A stretch of 64,000 nucleotides of DNA, taken from positions 144,774-208,773 of the forward strand of contig JBPBPL010000011.1 in the NCBI GenBank assembly GCA_050954285.1. The letters run 5' to 3'. A program made the position numbers and the translations under genes. Shown piece after piece: positions 8,873 to 17,757 of the stretch. How positions within the stretch are numbered: position 1 is the stretch's first letter; each line of letters starts with the position of its first letter. The notes under the pieces are model-generated. The model was given only the letters and a program-made list of their open reading frames with translations. It ran no database searches and was not told the origin of the DNA. The stretch comes from Mucilaginibacter_A sp050954285 (GTDB lineage: Bacteria > Bacteroidota > Bacteroidia > Sphingobacteriales > Sphingobacteriaceae).

Positions 8873-9589
8873 TTAATTCTTGTTAGAACTGTTGCTGTCT
8901 GCACTCGTTTCATTTTTATCAAAATTTAATCCGTCATCTGCAGCACTGGTCTCCAAAATGATGTGATTATCATAAGAGTCAGCATGAATATCTAAATAAT
9001 TCTCGATATCCGCATCCGGCAAGTTTGATAGTTGGGTTTGCACATTGTGCGCCGCCTGGTATTTTTTCACCCCAATCCCGGTAACTACTGCAACAGCGAT
9101 GCAGGCTGCTGTAGCATATTTCCAGGCTGCCCTGGTAAATAAGCTGCGAATTTTTGCCGGCTGCTGTACTGTTTTTATGCCCGTTTTTTGGTTAATTCGA
9201 TCTGTTAATGTTTCAAAATAATTTTCCGGAACGGTAAAGCCATCCCCTTTTTCTGCAAATGCATTTATTTTGATTCGGGCAGCAATAATATTTTGTTGTT
9301 CTTCAAAAAATTCAATTGATTTAACGGAAGGTTCTTGCTGCGCACGCATTTCTTCCAGATTTACAGTCGATAGGATTTGATTTTGTAAATTATCGAAGTA
9401 ATTTTCCGGCACAACCAAGCCGGCAGAAGGTGTTTTTGACTTCAGATTTTCAGCATAAATAGCTGAGTGTATACGTTCTTGCTGCTCTTCAAAAAAAAGA
9501 TCAGGAACCCGAAAAGGATTCTCTCTATTCTGTTTTTGCAGAACAGGATACTCATTTAACCAGTTGGTGTGTTCAGTATGCTCATTCAT
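8873..9589 (-). CDS. Putative anti-sigma factor with VPENYF repeats
   Basis: A 238-residue protein with a cytoplasmic N-terminal two-thirds, one transmembrane helix near residues 155-175 (YATAACIAVAVVTGIGV) and a short acidic, Ser/Asn-rich periplasmic tail. The N-terminal part holds four copies of a motif: FRVPDLFFEEQQERI, LVVPENYFDNLQNQI, a degenerate SIEFFEEQQNII, and FTVPENYFETLTDRI. Such repeats recur in membrane proteins encoded after ECF sigma genes in Bacteroidota. The gene lies between the sigma factor (50 bp upstream) and the Spy-like protein, so an anti-sigma role is likely but inferred. No classical zinc-binding HxxxCxxC motif is seen. Confidence 0.68.
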   Translation of the reverse strand: MNEHTEHTNWLNEYPVLQKQNRENPFRVPDLFFEEQQERIHSAIYAENLKSKTPSAGLVVPENYFDNLQNQILSTVNLEEMRAQQEPSVKSIEFFEEQQNIIAARIKINAFAEKGDGFTVPENYFETLTDRINQKTGIKTVQQPAKIRSLFTRAAWKYATAACIAVAVVTGIGVKKYQAAHNVQTQLSNLPDADIENYLDIHADSYDNHIILETSAADDGLNFDKNETSADSNSSNKN

Positions 9590-9638
9590 GACGAAAAGAT
9601 AGAATCAAATTTTTGCAAAAGGTTTAATATTTTTTCCA

Positions 9639-10193
9639 TTAATCTTCTGTTAACAAATAGGCTTCTATTTTTTTAACAGCCAAATGGAAGGATGATTTTA
9701 AAGCACCAACGCTTGTGCCTAATACGTCAGACATTTCTTCGTATTTCATCTCATCAAAATATTTTAAATTAAAAACCAATCGCTGTTTTTCGGGCAGCGT
9801 CAGTATCGCTTTCTGTAGTTTGCGCTGCGCCTTATCACCATCAAAATAAGCTGATTCCGTGAGTGATTCTGACAGTTCGTAAGCAACATCATCAAAAGAT
9901 ACATTGTTTTTCAACTTCTTCCGATTCAAAAAAGTGATGCACTCGTTGGTGGCAATCCGGTACATCCAGGTGTATAATTGTGCATCGTTGCGGAAACCCA
10001 GCAGGTTTTTCCAAACTTTTACAAATACATCCTGCACCAAATCATCGGCATCATCGTGGTTAATTACCATACGCCTGATGTGCCAGTATATTTTTTGCTG
10101 ATACTTTTTAAGTAACAGGTTAAAAGCTTCGTTACGGGTTTTTTCATCCTGAAACTTGCTCAGTATTTCTTGATCGTCAACCTGTGTGGACAT
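9639..10193 (-). CDS. ECF RNA polymerase sigma-70 factor
   Basis: A 184-residue ECF sigma factor. Region 2 is clear (HDDADDLVQDVFVKVWKN, TWMYRIATNECITFLNRKK). Region 4 follows (LTLPEKQRLVFNLKYFDEMK with YEEMSDVLGTSVGALKSSF), where the helix-turn-helix binds the -35 element. It directs RNA polymerase to a stress or envelope regulon controlled by the membrane protein encoded next. A -7 box at 10229-10236 shows transcription by the primary sigma factor; I see no extra upstream motif that would prove autoregulation. Confidence 0.93.
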   Translation of the reverse strand: MSTQVDDQEILSKFQDEKTRNEAFNLLLKKYQQKIYWHIRRMVINHDDADDLVQDVFVKVWKNLLGFRNDAQLYTWMYRIATNECITFLNRKKLKNNVSFDDVAYELSESLTESAYFDGDKAQRKLQKAILTLPEKQRLVFNLKYFDEMKYEEMSDVLGTSVGALKSSFHLAVKKIEAYLLTED

Positions 10194-10228
10194 GTAAAGT
10201 GATAATATAGATGATCGGATTATTTATA

Positions 10229-10236
10229 CAAACTTA
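10229..10236 (-). promoter_or_regulatory. -7 promoter element of the ECF sigma operon
   Basis: The minus strand reads TAAGTTTG, matching TAnnTTTG, 35 nt upstream of the sigma gene start. Confidence 0.5.
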
Positions 10237-10280
10237 ATCTTTTTACGAGATTATTGTTTATTTGAATAACAAAGCAAGAG

Positions 10281-10305
10281 AAATTTAGGTCGATAAAAAC
10301 AGTAT
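10281..10305 (+). repeat. Extended form of the dispersed element (AC type)
   Basis: AAATTTAGGTCGA at 10281-10293 is followed directly by the exact 12-mer TAAAAACAGTAT at 10294-10305. The same 25 bases recur at 31032-31056. The flanks GGTC before and GACC after make an extra 4-bp dyad. It lies between the bcp operon and the sigma operon. Confidence 0.9.
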
Positions 10306-10351
10306 GACCAGCAAAAGCAATAGAAGTTTACTCCGGTTTTTAAGCTGAAGG

Positions 10352-10819
10352 TTAAGCCAGTAAATCCAAAATCTGTTGCGATGAGTTTTTAGTATCCACT
10401 TTTTCAATCATTTTCAGGATGATACTGTTTTTATCAATCAAAAAGGTAGTGCGGGCCGTGCCCATGTAAACTTTACCATACATGTTTTTTTCTACCCAAA
10501 CACCGTAACTTTCTGAAATGGATTTATCTGTATCGGCAATCAGCGGGAAAGGTAAATTGTGTTTTGCCTCAAAATTTTTGTGCGATTTTTCATCATCCGT
10601 GCTGATGCCCACCACATGGTAATCTTGCTGCAAAAGTAACTCATAATTATCGCGGAAACTGCAAGCTTCGGCGGTGCAGCCCGGCGTATCATCTTTTGGG
10701 TAGAAGTACAGAATCAGTATTTTATCCAGAAAATCTGAAAGCGAAACTGTGTTTCCATTCTGATCCTTTGTTATAAAACCCGGTGCTTTGTCGCCTTCTT
10801 TTAAAACTGTATTTTTCAT
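10352..10819 (-). CDS. bcp: Thioredoxin-dependent thiol peroxidase (Bcp/PrxQ)
   Basis: A 155-residue peroxiredoxin of the Bcp/PrxQ type that reduces hydroperoxides in the cytoplasm with electrons from thioredoxin. The peroxidatic cysteine C48 and resolving C53 lie in DDTPGCTAEACSFRD, five residues apart as in two-cysteine PrxQ proteins. It is the last gene of a minus-strand operon after the M23 peptidase (17-bp gap). An exact AC-type 12-mer at 10422-10433 encodes part of DKNSII, and a GA-type copy (10828-10839) sits in the gap just upstream of its start. Confidence 0.95.
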   Translation of the reverse strand: MKNTVLKEGDKAPGFITKDQNGNTVSLSDFLDKILILYFYPKDDTPGCTAEACSFRDNYELLLQQDYHVVGISTDDEKSHKNFEAKHNLPFPLIADTDKSISESYGVWVEKNMYGKVYMGTARTTFLIDKNSIILKMIEKVDTKNSSQQILDLLA

Positions 10820-10827
10820 TTTTAATG

Positions 10828-10839
10828 ATGCTTCTTTTA
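10828..10839 (-). repeat. 12-bp dispersed element (GA type) between bcp and the M23 gene
   Basis: The plus strand reads ATGCTTCTTTTA, exact, followed by CCGGTAAAAATT. It overlaps the final codons of the M23 peptidase gene and fills the gap before bcp. Confidence 0.85.
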
Positions 10840-12573
10840 CCGGTAAAAATTAAGTGTAAGCCGTTTTACATTATCTTTCTGATCGGTAACCACCACTTCC
10901 AGCTGATGTTTGCCAGCCAAACAGTGTTCATCAAAAAAATATTTAAATAATTTACTCTTATAATCCTGTTCCAGTAAAACCCATTCGCCATCAATATAAG
11001 CTTTGTAAGATTTAATGCCTGATAAATTATCGCCAATCCGGAAAGCCATATGATTTACGGCCGCCATGTTTTTTCCTTCGGAAATATTTACAGGCGTAAT
11101 CACGGGCGCAACCGTATCTACAGCAATATAATAATCGCCAAAACTTTTAATCTTCGTTTTTACATAACCATCCTTAAAAAAACCACCCTGCGCACCATGC
11201 CCGGTATTAACAATGATGGCTTTATCCGCATAATTACCCAGCGAAACATCTGGTTTGATCCACAAATCAACTTGATCATGCAACGGCGTAAAACGGTTAT
11301 GAATGCGGTGCACAGCCGAATAACCGCCAGCTTTTCGTGGTAGCATATTATACATAAAATCCAAATCTTCATACAAAACGCCTTCCGGAAAAATTACTTT
11401 CACCTGGTCGGTAGCAAAGGTGTTTTGTTGATTGGTTTTGAAGAAATTTCCGTTTGGCATAACCGCTTCTGTTGCCGGCGGCGGAGTAGATTTAACCTGA
11501 AATTTTAAGGTAGAAGTATTGCCAGCCACATCTTTTACTACGTATTCCATCTCATGCAGCGCGTCATCATTAAAATTAATCACGCCACGGTTTTGCGTGC
11601 CGTTGTATAAGCCAATCTGGTTTCCCGGATCTACAAAACTTTTCTGGATATACCGGCCAGAATTTAAGAACGCCGGATAATCCAGGTGCGAGTTGATAGC
11701 GTGGGTTTGATCAAAAGCAAAGCGATCAATAGTGAACACGTACAGCGTTTTTCCATCAGCATTGAGCTGAATGGAATAAATACCGTTACGATTGAACGAA
11801 GTGCTGTTCATGTCATTTGTGGTAATCCCAAAAGCTGATTCGCCGCTTAAATGAATTGGCGATGCTTCTTTTAACCGGTAATTTCCGGCTGCACCAACCA
11901 CCGCAATTAGTTGCTTTGTTGTGTTTTCATTAAAAGGTTTTCCGTTAAGATGATAGGCGCAAATTAAAGCGATAGAAGGTGGAACCCGATCTGGAATGGT
12001 CAACCCGAATAACTGCGGATTAATGGTTTGCTCCGTTTTTGTATCTCGTATTTCAAAATGGACATGCGGACCGGCAGAAGCTCCTGCATTGCCCGACCAT
12101 GCAAAAACGTCGCCTTTTTGCAATGGCATTTGCGTGGGTTGCAGCTGAATATCAGCTTCGTAAGTCTGGTTTTTGTACTGATACTCTTTAATTATTTTAG
12201 CCAGTTCCGGTGTTACGCGTTCCAAATGGCCGTAAACAGAAGTATAGCCGTTGGGATGGCTGATGTAAACCGCCAGGCCGAAGCCGCCATATTGCACCCG
12301 CATCCGTGAAACAAAGCCTTCTGCAACAGCATGAACCGGATAGCCGGTGCGCTGGTTGGTTTTAAAATCCAGACCGGAATGGAAGTGGTTTGGCCGTAAT
12401 TCGCCAAAAGTGCCGGCTGTGGTAGGCGGCAAATCCAGCGGGTAACGAAAATAATCCTGCGGATAGCGGTAAATACTTTGCGGTAAATTTGTGTTTTGGG
12501 TGAGGATTTGGGCTTGAAGATTTGGATGAAAAAGACCCGATAAAAACAGTATCGTAAAAAATTTTCTAAACAT
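10837..12573 (-). CDS. M23 family metallopeptidase with C-terminal extension
   Basis: A 578-residue exported protein: signal peptide to about residue 21, then a LytM/lysostaphin-type M23 domain. Zinc ligands are visible in HFHSGLDFKTN (H and D) and in the HxH motif of GPHVHFEIRD, with VYGHLERV between them. The long remainder is beta-rich with no motif I can name, and contains Ig-like stretches such as AGNTSTLKFQVKS. M23 enzymes cleave peptidoglycan cross-bridges or activate other hydrolases in the periplasm. It overlaps nothing and starts 1 bp after the FAH-family gene. An exact AC-type 12-mer (12541-12552) forms part of the signal-peptide codons (TILFLSG). Confidence 0.9.
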   Translation of the reverse strand: MFRKFFTILFLSGLFHPNLQAQILTQNTNLPQSIYRYPQDYFRYPLDLPPTTAGTFGELRPNHFHSGLDFKTNQRTGYPVHAVAEGFVSRMRVQYGGFGLAVYISHPNGYTSVYGHLERVTPELAKIIKEYQYKNQTYEADIQLQPTQMPLQKGDVFAWSGNAGASAGPHVHFEIRDTKTEQTINPQLFGLTIPDRVPPSIALICAYHLNGKPFNENTTKQLIAVVGAAGNYRLKEASPIHLSGESAFGITTNDMNSTSFNRNGIYSIQLNADGKTLYVFTIDRFAFDQTHAINSHLDYPAFLNSGRYIQKSFVDPGNQIGLYNGTQNRGVINFNDDALHEMEYVVKDVAGNTSTLKFQVKSTPPPATEAVMPNGNFFKTNQQNTFATDQVKVIFPEGVLYEDLDFMYNMLPRKAGGYSAVHRIHNRFTPLHDQVDLWIKPDVSLGNYADKAIIVNTGHGAQGGFFKDGYVKTKIKSFGDYYIAVDTVAPVITPVNISEGKNMAAVNHMAFRIGDNLSGIKSYKAYIDGEWVLLEQDYKSKLFKYFFDEHCLAGKHQLEVVVTDQKDNVKRLTLNFYR

Positions 12574-12574
12574 T

Positions 12575-13186
12575 TTATTTCACCAAAAAATCCAGCATCT
12601 TCTCATTCTCCAAATAACCTTCCAAATGGTCGCCAGCTTTTACGCGCGCCACGCCGGCCGGGGTTCCGGTAAAAATTAAATCTCCTTTTTTCAAAGTAAT
12701 ATACTGCGAAACAAAAACAATGATCTGTTCAAAAGAAAACAACAAATCTTTAGTGTTGCCGCTTTGCCGGGTTTCCTGGTTCACATCCAAATGAAAAGTT
12801 AGTTCATACAGATCTGGAAACTGTGTTTTGGGCACAAAACTGCTGATTGGAGCAGAATTATCAAAGCTTTTGGCCAGTTCCCAGGGCAAGCCTTTTTCTT
12901 TGTGCTTTTGCTGAATATCGCGGGCCGTAAAATCTATTCCTAAACCAATTTCATCAAAATAGGTAGCTGCAAACTTCTCCGTAATGTTTTTACCTTCTTT
13001 GGCAACTTTCAGCACAATTTCAATTTCGTGATGAATGTCTTCCGAAAATTCCGGATGGTAAAAAGGTTTATTATCTTTTAAGATAGCCGTATCCGGTTTC
13101 ATGAAAATAACCGGCACGGCAGGAACCGGGTTATTTAATTCTTTGGCATGTTCGGCATAATTGCGGCCGATGGCAATGATTTTCAT
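12575..13186 (-). CDS. Fumarylacetoacetate hydrolase family protein
   Basis: A 203-residue single-domain FAH-fold protein. It begins with IIAIGRNYAEHAKELNNP, and metal ligands lie in HHEIEIVLKV (two glutamates) and GLGIDFTARDIQ. The C-terminal LKKGDLIFTGTPAGVARV is the family signature. Members hydrolyse or decarboxylate 2-oxo acids such as oxaloacetate or acylpyruvates; the substrate cannot be read from sequence. It is first in an operon with the M23 peptidase and bcp, with a -7 box at 13204-13211, 17 nt before its ATG. The grouping with a cell-wall peptidase has no obvious metabolic logic. Confidence 0.9.
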   Translation of the reverse strand: MKIIAIGRNYAEHAKELNNPVPAVPVIFMKPDTAILKDNKPFYHPEFSEDIHHEIEIVLKVAKEGKNITEKFAATYFDEIGLGIDFTARDIQQKHKEKGLPWELAKSFDNSAPISSFVPKTQFPDLYELTFHLDVNQETRQSGNTKDLLFSFEQIIVFVSQYITLKKGDLIFTGTPAGVARVKAGDHLEGYLENEKMLDFLVK

Positions 13187-13203
13187 TTGCTTTTATTTTC
13201 TGC

Positions 13204-13211
13204 CAAAACTA
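13204..13211 (-). promoter_or_regulatory. -7 promoter element of the FAH-M23-bcp operon
   Basis: The minus strand reads TAGTTTTG, matching TAnnTTTG, 17 nt upstream of the FAH-family start codon. Confidence 0.45.
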
Positions 13212-13267
13212 AAAATAAAAACAGGCTGTCTTTAAAAAAAGGCAGCATCATCAACATAAAATAGCTG

Positions 13268-13780
13268 TTACAGGATAGAAATACGTTTGATAAAAGGCTC
13301 GGTTCCTACAATAATGCGCACAAAATAAAATCCGGGAGAGATCCGGTTGCTCAATTGAAAAGTATTTTTTTGTTCGCCAGCTTCTACCCGTTGAGACATC
13401 AGCGTGAGCACATCATTACCCAAAACATCCATAATTTTGATAGAAACGTTGGTGTTTTTCTTCACATTATAAGTCATGTTGATCTTATCCGTAATCGGGT
13501 TTGGATAAATTAAAACATCACTTAACAGCTTTTCATTATCTGTTTTAATGATGCTTTGTTTTGCTGGAAGTAATTGATTCTGAATAGGTTTTAGTGGAAG
13601 CAGCGTTATTTTTAAACCGTTTTTAAGATAAGAAATCCGTTCTGATTTGGTTTGAAACTTAGAAGGAATACTGTCAAAATGTATATTTGCAGAAACATCT
13701 GTACTTAAGTTAAAACTCATTAATACCATTGCTGACAGGATAATTATAAGTACAGTTACAGAAGAGTAGATTTGTTTCAT
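13268..13780 (-). CDS. Small secreted protein with T9SS type A sorting domain
   Basis: A 170-residue protein with a signal peptide (hydrophobic residues 8-24). After about 65 residues with no recognisable domain comes a T9SS type A C-terminal sorting domain: VLIYPNPITDKINMTY, VSIKIMDVLGNDV, FQLSNRISPGFYFVRI and the basic end FIKRISIL. This signal routes proteins through the type IX secretion system, whose parts PorT and PorG are encoded elsewhere in this window. A cargo this small is unusual, because most carry a large enzymatic or adhesive domain before the sorting domain. It stands alone with its own -7 box. Confidence 0.88.
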   Translation of the reverse strand: MKQIYSSVTVLIIILSAMVLMSFNLSTDVSANIHFDSIPSKFQTKSERISYLKNGLKITLLPLKPIQNQLLPAKQSIIKTDNEKLLSDVLIYPNPITDKINMTYNVKKNTNVSIKIMDVLGNDVLTLMSQRVEAGEQKNTFQLSNRISPGFYFVRIIVGTEPFIKRISIL

Positions 13781-13794
13781 GTATAAATTCCGGT

Positions 13795-13802
13795 CAAAAG
13801 TA
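13795..13802 (-). promoter_or_regulatory. -7 promoter element of the T9SS cargo gene
   Basis: The minus strand reads TACTTTTG, 14 nt upstream of the start codon at 13780. Confidence 0.45.
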
Positions 13803-13834
13803 TTAATTTCTATATTTAAAAAAATTACCCCTGT

Positions 13835-13846
13835 TAAAAACAGTAT
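13835..13846 (+). repeat. 12-bp dispersed element (AC type) in the kup upstream region
   Basis: Exact TAAAAACAGTAT, preceded by an AT-rich tract and CCCCTGT. It lies in the divergent 186-bp gap between the T9SS cargo gene and kup. Confidence 0.85.
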
Positions 13847-13966
13847 TCATTTAACAATATTTAACATCTATAAAAACTCTAAATTCGTGCCAGATTAACA
13901 CATGGTGTCACAACACAAGTTAATAAATATAATTAAATATTTGATGTTTCATAATAAAACGACAAA

Positions 13967-15907
13967 GTGAATCATAAAGATCTACACAAATTTTCTGCTG
14001 CCGGATTTTTAATCAGTCTGGGCATTATCTATGGTGATATCGGCACTTCGCCCTTGTACGTTTTTACGGCAATTGTGAACCGGCAGCCCATTTCTAATAT
14101 TTTAATTTTAGGTGGTATGTCCTGTATCTTCTGGACGCTGACGTTGCAAACTACGTTAAAATACGTAGTAATTACGCTTCAAGCCGATAATAAAGGAGAA
14201 GGAGGCATTTTCTCGCTTTTTTCTTTAGTACGAAAAAAAGCCCGATGGCTAGTTATACCGGCAGTAATTGGCGGTTGCGCACTTCTGGCCGATGGTATTA
14301 TAACGCCACCGATAACCATTTCTTCAGCTATACAAGGGCTGGATATTTTGTACACGGGGCTGCCAACAACTTATATTGTAATTGCTATTATTTTAGGTTT
14401 GTTTTTGATACAGCAATACGGTAGCTCTTTAGTTGGGAAAGCTTTCGGGCCAATTATGCTGATCTGGTTTAGCATGATGGGCATACTGGGCTTATCTTAC
14501 ATTGTGCAGATGCCTGGTATTTTTAAGGCATTAAACCCCTACTACGCGTATCAATTGCTTGCCCATGATCCGAATGCATTTCTGATTTTAGGTGCCGTTT
14601 TTTTATGTACAACTGGTGCAGAAGCATTATATTCTGATTTAGGGCATTGCGGTCGGGATAACATCCGGGTAAGCTGGGTATATGTAAAAACTTGTCTGAT
14701 TTTAAACTATTTAGGCCAGTCGGTTTGGCTGCTACAACATGAAAGCATGAAACTGGACGGTAAAAACCCTTTCTATGAAATTATGCCGGGCTGGTTCCTT
14801 ATTTTTGGCATTGGCATTGCTACAATGGCAGCCGTTATAGCCAGTCAGGCTTTAATTTCAGGTTCTTTTACACTGATTTCGGAAGCGGTAAGATTAAACC
14901 TGTGGCCAAAAGTGAGAATTAATTATCCAAGTATTCAAAAAGGACAATTGTATGTGCCTAGCGTTAATTGGCTGCTTTGTTTAGGTTGCTTGGCGGTTGT
15001 AGCAATTTTCAGGCGGTCGGAAAGAATGGAATCGGCTTATGGTTTAAGTATCACTATTGCCATGCTGATGACTACCATTTTAGTTTCCGTTTATCTCACC
15101 CGGAAAAAATATCCTAAATATCTGGTTTATACTTTCCTGGTGGTTTTTGTGCTGATAGAAGGTAGTTTTTTTGCCAGTAATTTAGTAAAATTTGTACACG
15201 GTGGCTGGTTTGCCGTAATGATTGGTTGTATCTTGTTTTCGGTGATGTGGACGTGGCATTCCGCCCGGAAAATCAGAAACCGTTACATTAAATTTATCGA
15301 ACTGAGTGATTATTACGAGATCATCAAGCAGCTGAGTGATGATGAATCAGTCCCCAAATTTGCCTCGCAACTGGTTTATTTAACCAGTGCCAATTTCAGT
15401 TCGGAGATTGAATCCAAAATTATTTATTCCATTCTGCAAAAGCAGCCCAAACGGGCAGATGTTTATTGGCTGGTACACGTAGATGTAATGGATGAACCAT
15501 ACATGAGCGATTACAAAGTAGATTTTTTAGTGCCAAATAAACTGATCCGAATTGATTTTAAATTGGGTTTCCGGGTAGAGCAACGCATCAATTTATTGTT
15601 CCGTAAGGTGGTGGAAGATTTGGTGAAAAACGGAGAAGTGAACATTACCAGTAAATACACTTCACTAAATAAATACAAGATTGTAGGAGATTTCCGTTTT
15701 ATTGTATTGGAAAAAGTATTGTCCAGATCACATAATCTTTCTTTCAGCGAATACTTTTTTATGGAATATTATTTTCTGCTGAAATCACTTAGTCTTTCTG
15801 AAGAACGCGGTTTTGGCCTGGATTTGAGCTTTGTAACAGTAGAGCAGGTTCCGCTAATGCTGGCAGATCCTGAAGCTGTTAATCTAAGCCGTATCCATAC
15901 ACACTAA
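13967..15907 (+). CDS. kup: KUP family potassium uptake protein
   Basis: A 646-residue potassium:proton symporter of the KUP/HAK/KT family, typical length. The family signature GIIYGDIGTSPLYVF is at residues 19-33; about twelve transmembrane helices follow up to about residue 430, and the rest is a cytoplasmic C-terminal domain. The start is GTG at 13967, chosen because it precedes the first helix by the usual distance and no ATG is available. It is divergent from the T9SS cargo gene and ends at a 44-bp palindrome made of two 12-bp elements. Membrane location and transport function follow from the family. Confidence 0.95.
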   Translation: MNHKDLHKFSAAGFLISLGIIYGDIGTSPLYVFTAIVNRQPISNILILGGMSCIFWTLTLQTTLKYVVITLQADNKGEGGIFSLFSLVRKKARWLVIPAVIGGCALLADGIITPPITISSAIQGLDILYTGLPTTYIVIAIILGLFLIQQYGSSLVGKAFGPIMLIWFSMMGILGLSYIVQMPGIFKALNPYYAYQLLAHDPNAFLILGAVFLCTTGAEALYSDLGHCGRDNIRVSWVYVKTCLILNYLGQSVWLLQHESMKLDGKNPFYEIMPGWFLIFGIGIATMAAVIASQALISGSFTLISEAVRLNLWPKVRINYPSIQKGQLYVPSVNWLLCLGCLAVVAIFRRSERMESAYGLSITIAMLMTTILVSVYLTRKKYPKYLVYTFLVVFVLIEGSFFASNLVKFVHGGWFAVMIGCILFSVMWTWHSARKIRNRYIKFIELSDYYEIIKQLSDDESVPKFASQLVYLTSANFSSEIESKIIYSILQKQPKRADVYWLVHVDVMDEPYMSDYKVDFLVPNKLIRIDFKLGFRVEQRINLLFRKVVEDLVKNGEVNITSKYTSLNKYKIVGDFRFIVLEKVLSRSHNLSFSEYFFMEYYFLLKSLSLSEERGFGLDLSFVTVEQVPLMLADPEAVNLSRIHTH

Positions 15908-15921
15908 TTAATTTAGCTTGA

Positions 15922-15965
15922 ATACTTCTTTTACGACCCTAAATTTAGGGTCGTAAAAGAAGCAT
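15922..15965. terminator. 44-bp near-perfect palindrome built from two GA-type elements
   Basis: Elements at 15922-15933 (minus) and 15954-15965 (plus) flank GACCCTAAATTTAGGGTC. All 22 pairs match except one A/C position inside the elements. It lies between the convergent kup and amino-acid permease genes, where a bidirectional terminator is expected. Confidence 0.85.
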
Positions 15966-15971
15966 TTTTAA

Positions 15972-17675
15972 TTATACAGTTTTGTTTAATTTGCTGTGCC
16001 GATAACTGTATGTGAAATAAATAACCAAACCAATCACCAGCCAAATTAAAAACCGCAGCCAGTTGGTATAGCCTAATTCTGTCATCAGATAAAAGCAGCT
16101 AAGTAAACCTAAAACTGGTATCAGCGACAAGTTTTTAACAAAAGCCAAAACCGTTACTACTGCCGAAAGCCCAATGAACAGGAAGTAAGGCAGTTTATCA
16201 TGATCGCCTGTGTAATGGAATAATGCCAAAAAAGGCTTCCAGAAAACAATCAATCCAACCAAAAATAAAGTGGGTACAATAAATTTTGAATTGATGTACG
16301 GAATTTTAAATTTTTTATGTGCGCCTGCTTCCTGAACTTCTTCATCTTTCGGCAGTAACAAAACGCCACCGCAAACCAGCACAAAAGCGAATAACGTACC
16401 GATACTTGTCAAATCCGTTACTTCCGTCAGGTTCAAAAACAAAGCCGGAATCGCTACAACAAAACCAGTAACAATGGTTGCAAAAGATGGTGTATGATAT
16501 TTTGGGTGAATACGTGAAAAAGCTTTTGGTAGCAAACCATCCCGGCTCATGCTCATCCAGATCCGCGGCTGTCCCATCTGGAAAATAAGCAACACGCTGG
16601 CTGTCGCAATCACAGCGCTGATCGAAATCACGTAGCTGATATTTTTCAACCCAATCCTCGCAAAAACAAAAGCCAGCGGATCTTCTACCTGCAATTCTTT
16701 GTAATTCACCATTCCGGTTAAAACCAGCGCAATCAAAATGTATAAAACGGTACAAATAATGAGCGAATAAATCATGCCGCGTGGCAAATCCCGCTGTGGG
16801 TTTTCACATTCTTCAGCAGTAGTCGAGATGGCATCAAAACCGATATACGCAAAAAATACACCCGAAACACCTTTCATTACGCCAGCAAAACCGTTCGGCA
16901 TAAAAGGATGCCAGTTAGCTGGCGTGATGTAAAAAAAGCCCAGAATAATCACGCCTAAAACCACGGCAATTTTAAGCATTACCATCGCATTAGTTGCTTT
17001 TTTAGTTTCCTTAATTCCTCTGTAAACCAGCCAGGTAATTAAAAATACGATTACTAAAGCGGGCAAATCAGCAATCAGCTTCAAACTTCCAATCTGCGGC
17101 GCATTTGTCCAGGCTTCGGCAGCCACTTTTACATTTGCATCGATTACAGATCCGGAAGTTTTTAACTTTTGCAAAGCTTCAAATCCGCGGAAAGCAGACA
17201 GGTAATCCATCGTTAAAAAACCAGGAACATGAATGTGAAAACCTTCCAGCAAATTGGTAAAATACTTGCTCCAGGAAATAGCTACTGCAATGTTGCCAAT
17301 CGCATATTCCATCAACAAATCCCAACCGATTATCCAGGCAATTAGTTCGCCAAAAGAAGCATAAGCGTAAGTGTAAGCACTGCCTGAAACCGGTATCCGC
17401 GAAGCAAATTCAGCATAACATAGCGCCGAAAATCCGCAAGTAATAGCTGTCAAAACAAACAAAATACTTACCGCCGGGCCGCCATTATAGGATGCCACGC
17501 CGATGGTAGAAAAAATTCCGGCACCGATAACGGCGGCAATTCCCATAAAAGTTAAATCTTTTGTGCGGAGGACTTTATTCAAGCTGCCACCATGGTTTTC
17601 GCCATCGCCATGCCCGGAAGCCAGATCTTCAAGCAATTTAGAAACTGATTTTTTTCGGAATATACTTTTACTCAT
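15972..17675 (-). CDS. APC family amino-acid permease
   Basis: A 567-residue integral membrane transporter of the APC superfamily, close to the cationic amino-acid transporter (CAT) group by layout. After a basic, glycine-rich cytoplasmic N-terminus comes the first helix with the binding motif AAVIGAGIFSTIG. Further conserved stretches are CYAEFASRIPVSGSAYTYAY and GFDAISTTAEECENP, and 12-14 helices follow. The substrate cannot be fixed from sequence. A -7 box lies at 17705-17712. It is convergent with kup and divergent from the PAP2 gene. Confidence 0.93.
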   Translation of the reverse strand: MSKSIFRKKSVSKLLEDLASGHGDGENHGGSLNKVLRTKDLTFMGIAAVIGAGIFSTIGVASYNGGPAVSILFVLTAITCGFSALCYAEFASRIPVSGSAYTYAYASFGELIAWIIGWDLLMEYAIGNIAVAISWSKYFTNLLEGFHIHVPGFLTMDYLSAFRGFEALQKLKTSGSVIDANVKVAAEAWTNAPQIGSLKLIADLPALVIVFLITWLVYRGIKETKKATNAMVMLKIAVVLGVIILGFFYITPANWHPFMPNGFAGVMKGVSGVFFAYIGFDAISTTAEECENPQRDLPRGMIYSLIICTVLYILIALVLTGMVNYKELQVEDPLAFVFARIGLKNISYVISISAVIATASVLLIFQMGQPRIWMSMSRDGLLPKAFSRIHPKYHTPSFATIVTGFVVAIPALFLNLTEVTDLTSIGTLFAFVLVCGGVLLLPKDEEVQEAGAHKKFKIPYINSKFIVPTLFLVGLIVFWKPFLALFHYTGDHDKLPYFLFIGLSAVVTVLAFVKNLSLIPVLGLLSCFYLMTELGYTNWLRFLIWLVIGLVIYFTYSYRHSKLNKTV

Positions 17676-17704
17676 TTACTGTATTATTGCATGTACACTT
17701 TGAC

Positions 17705-17712
17705 CAAACTTA
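17705..17712 (-). promoter_or_regulatory. -7 promoter element of the APC permease gene
   Basis: The minus strand reads TAAGTTTG, 29 nt upstream of the permease start codon. Confidence 0.45.
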
Positions 17713-17757
17713 TCAAAAATAACCAAAATATTGTTTTTGATTTTAAAATATGAACAC

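Noticed and set aside
13847..13966. A riboswitch upstream of kup
   Set aside because: The region has a short dyad around GGTGTCACAACAC but no conserved riboswitch core that I can recognise.
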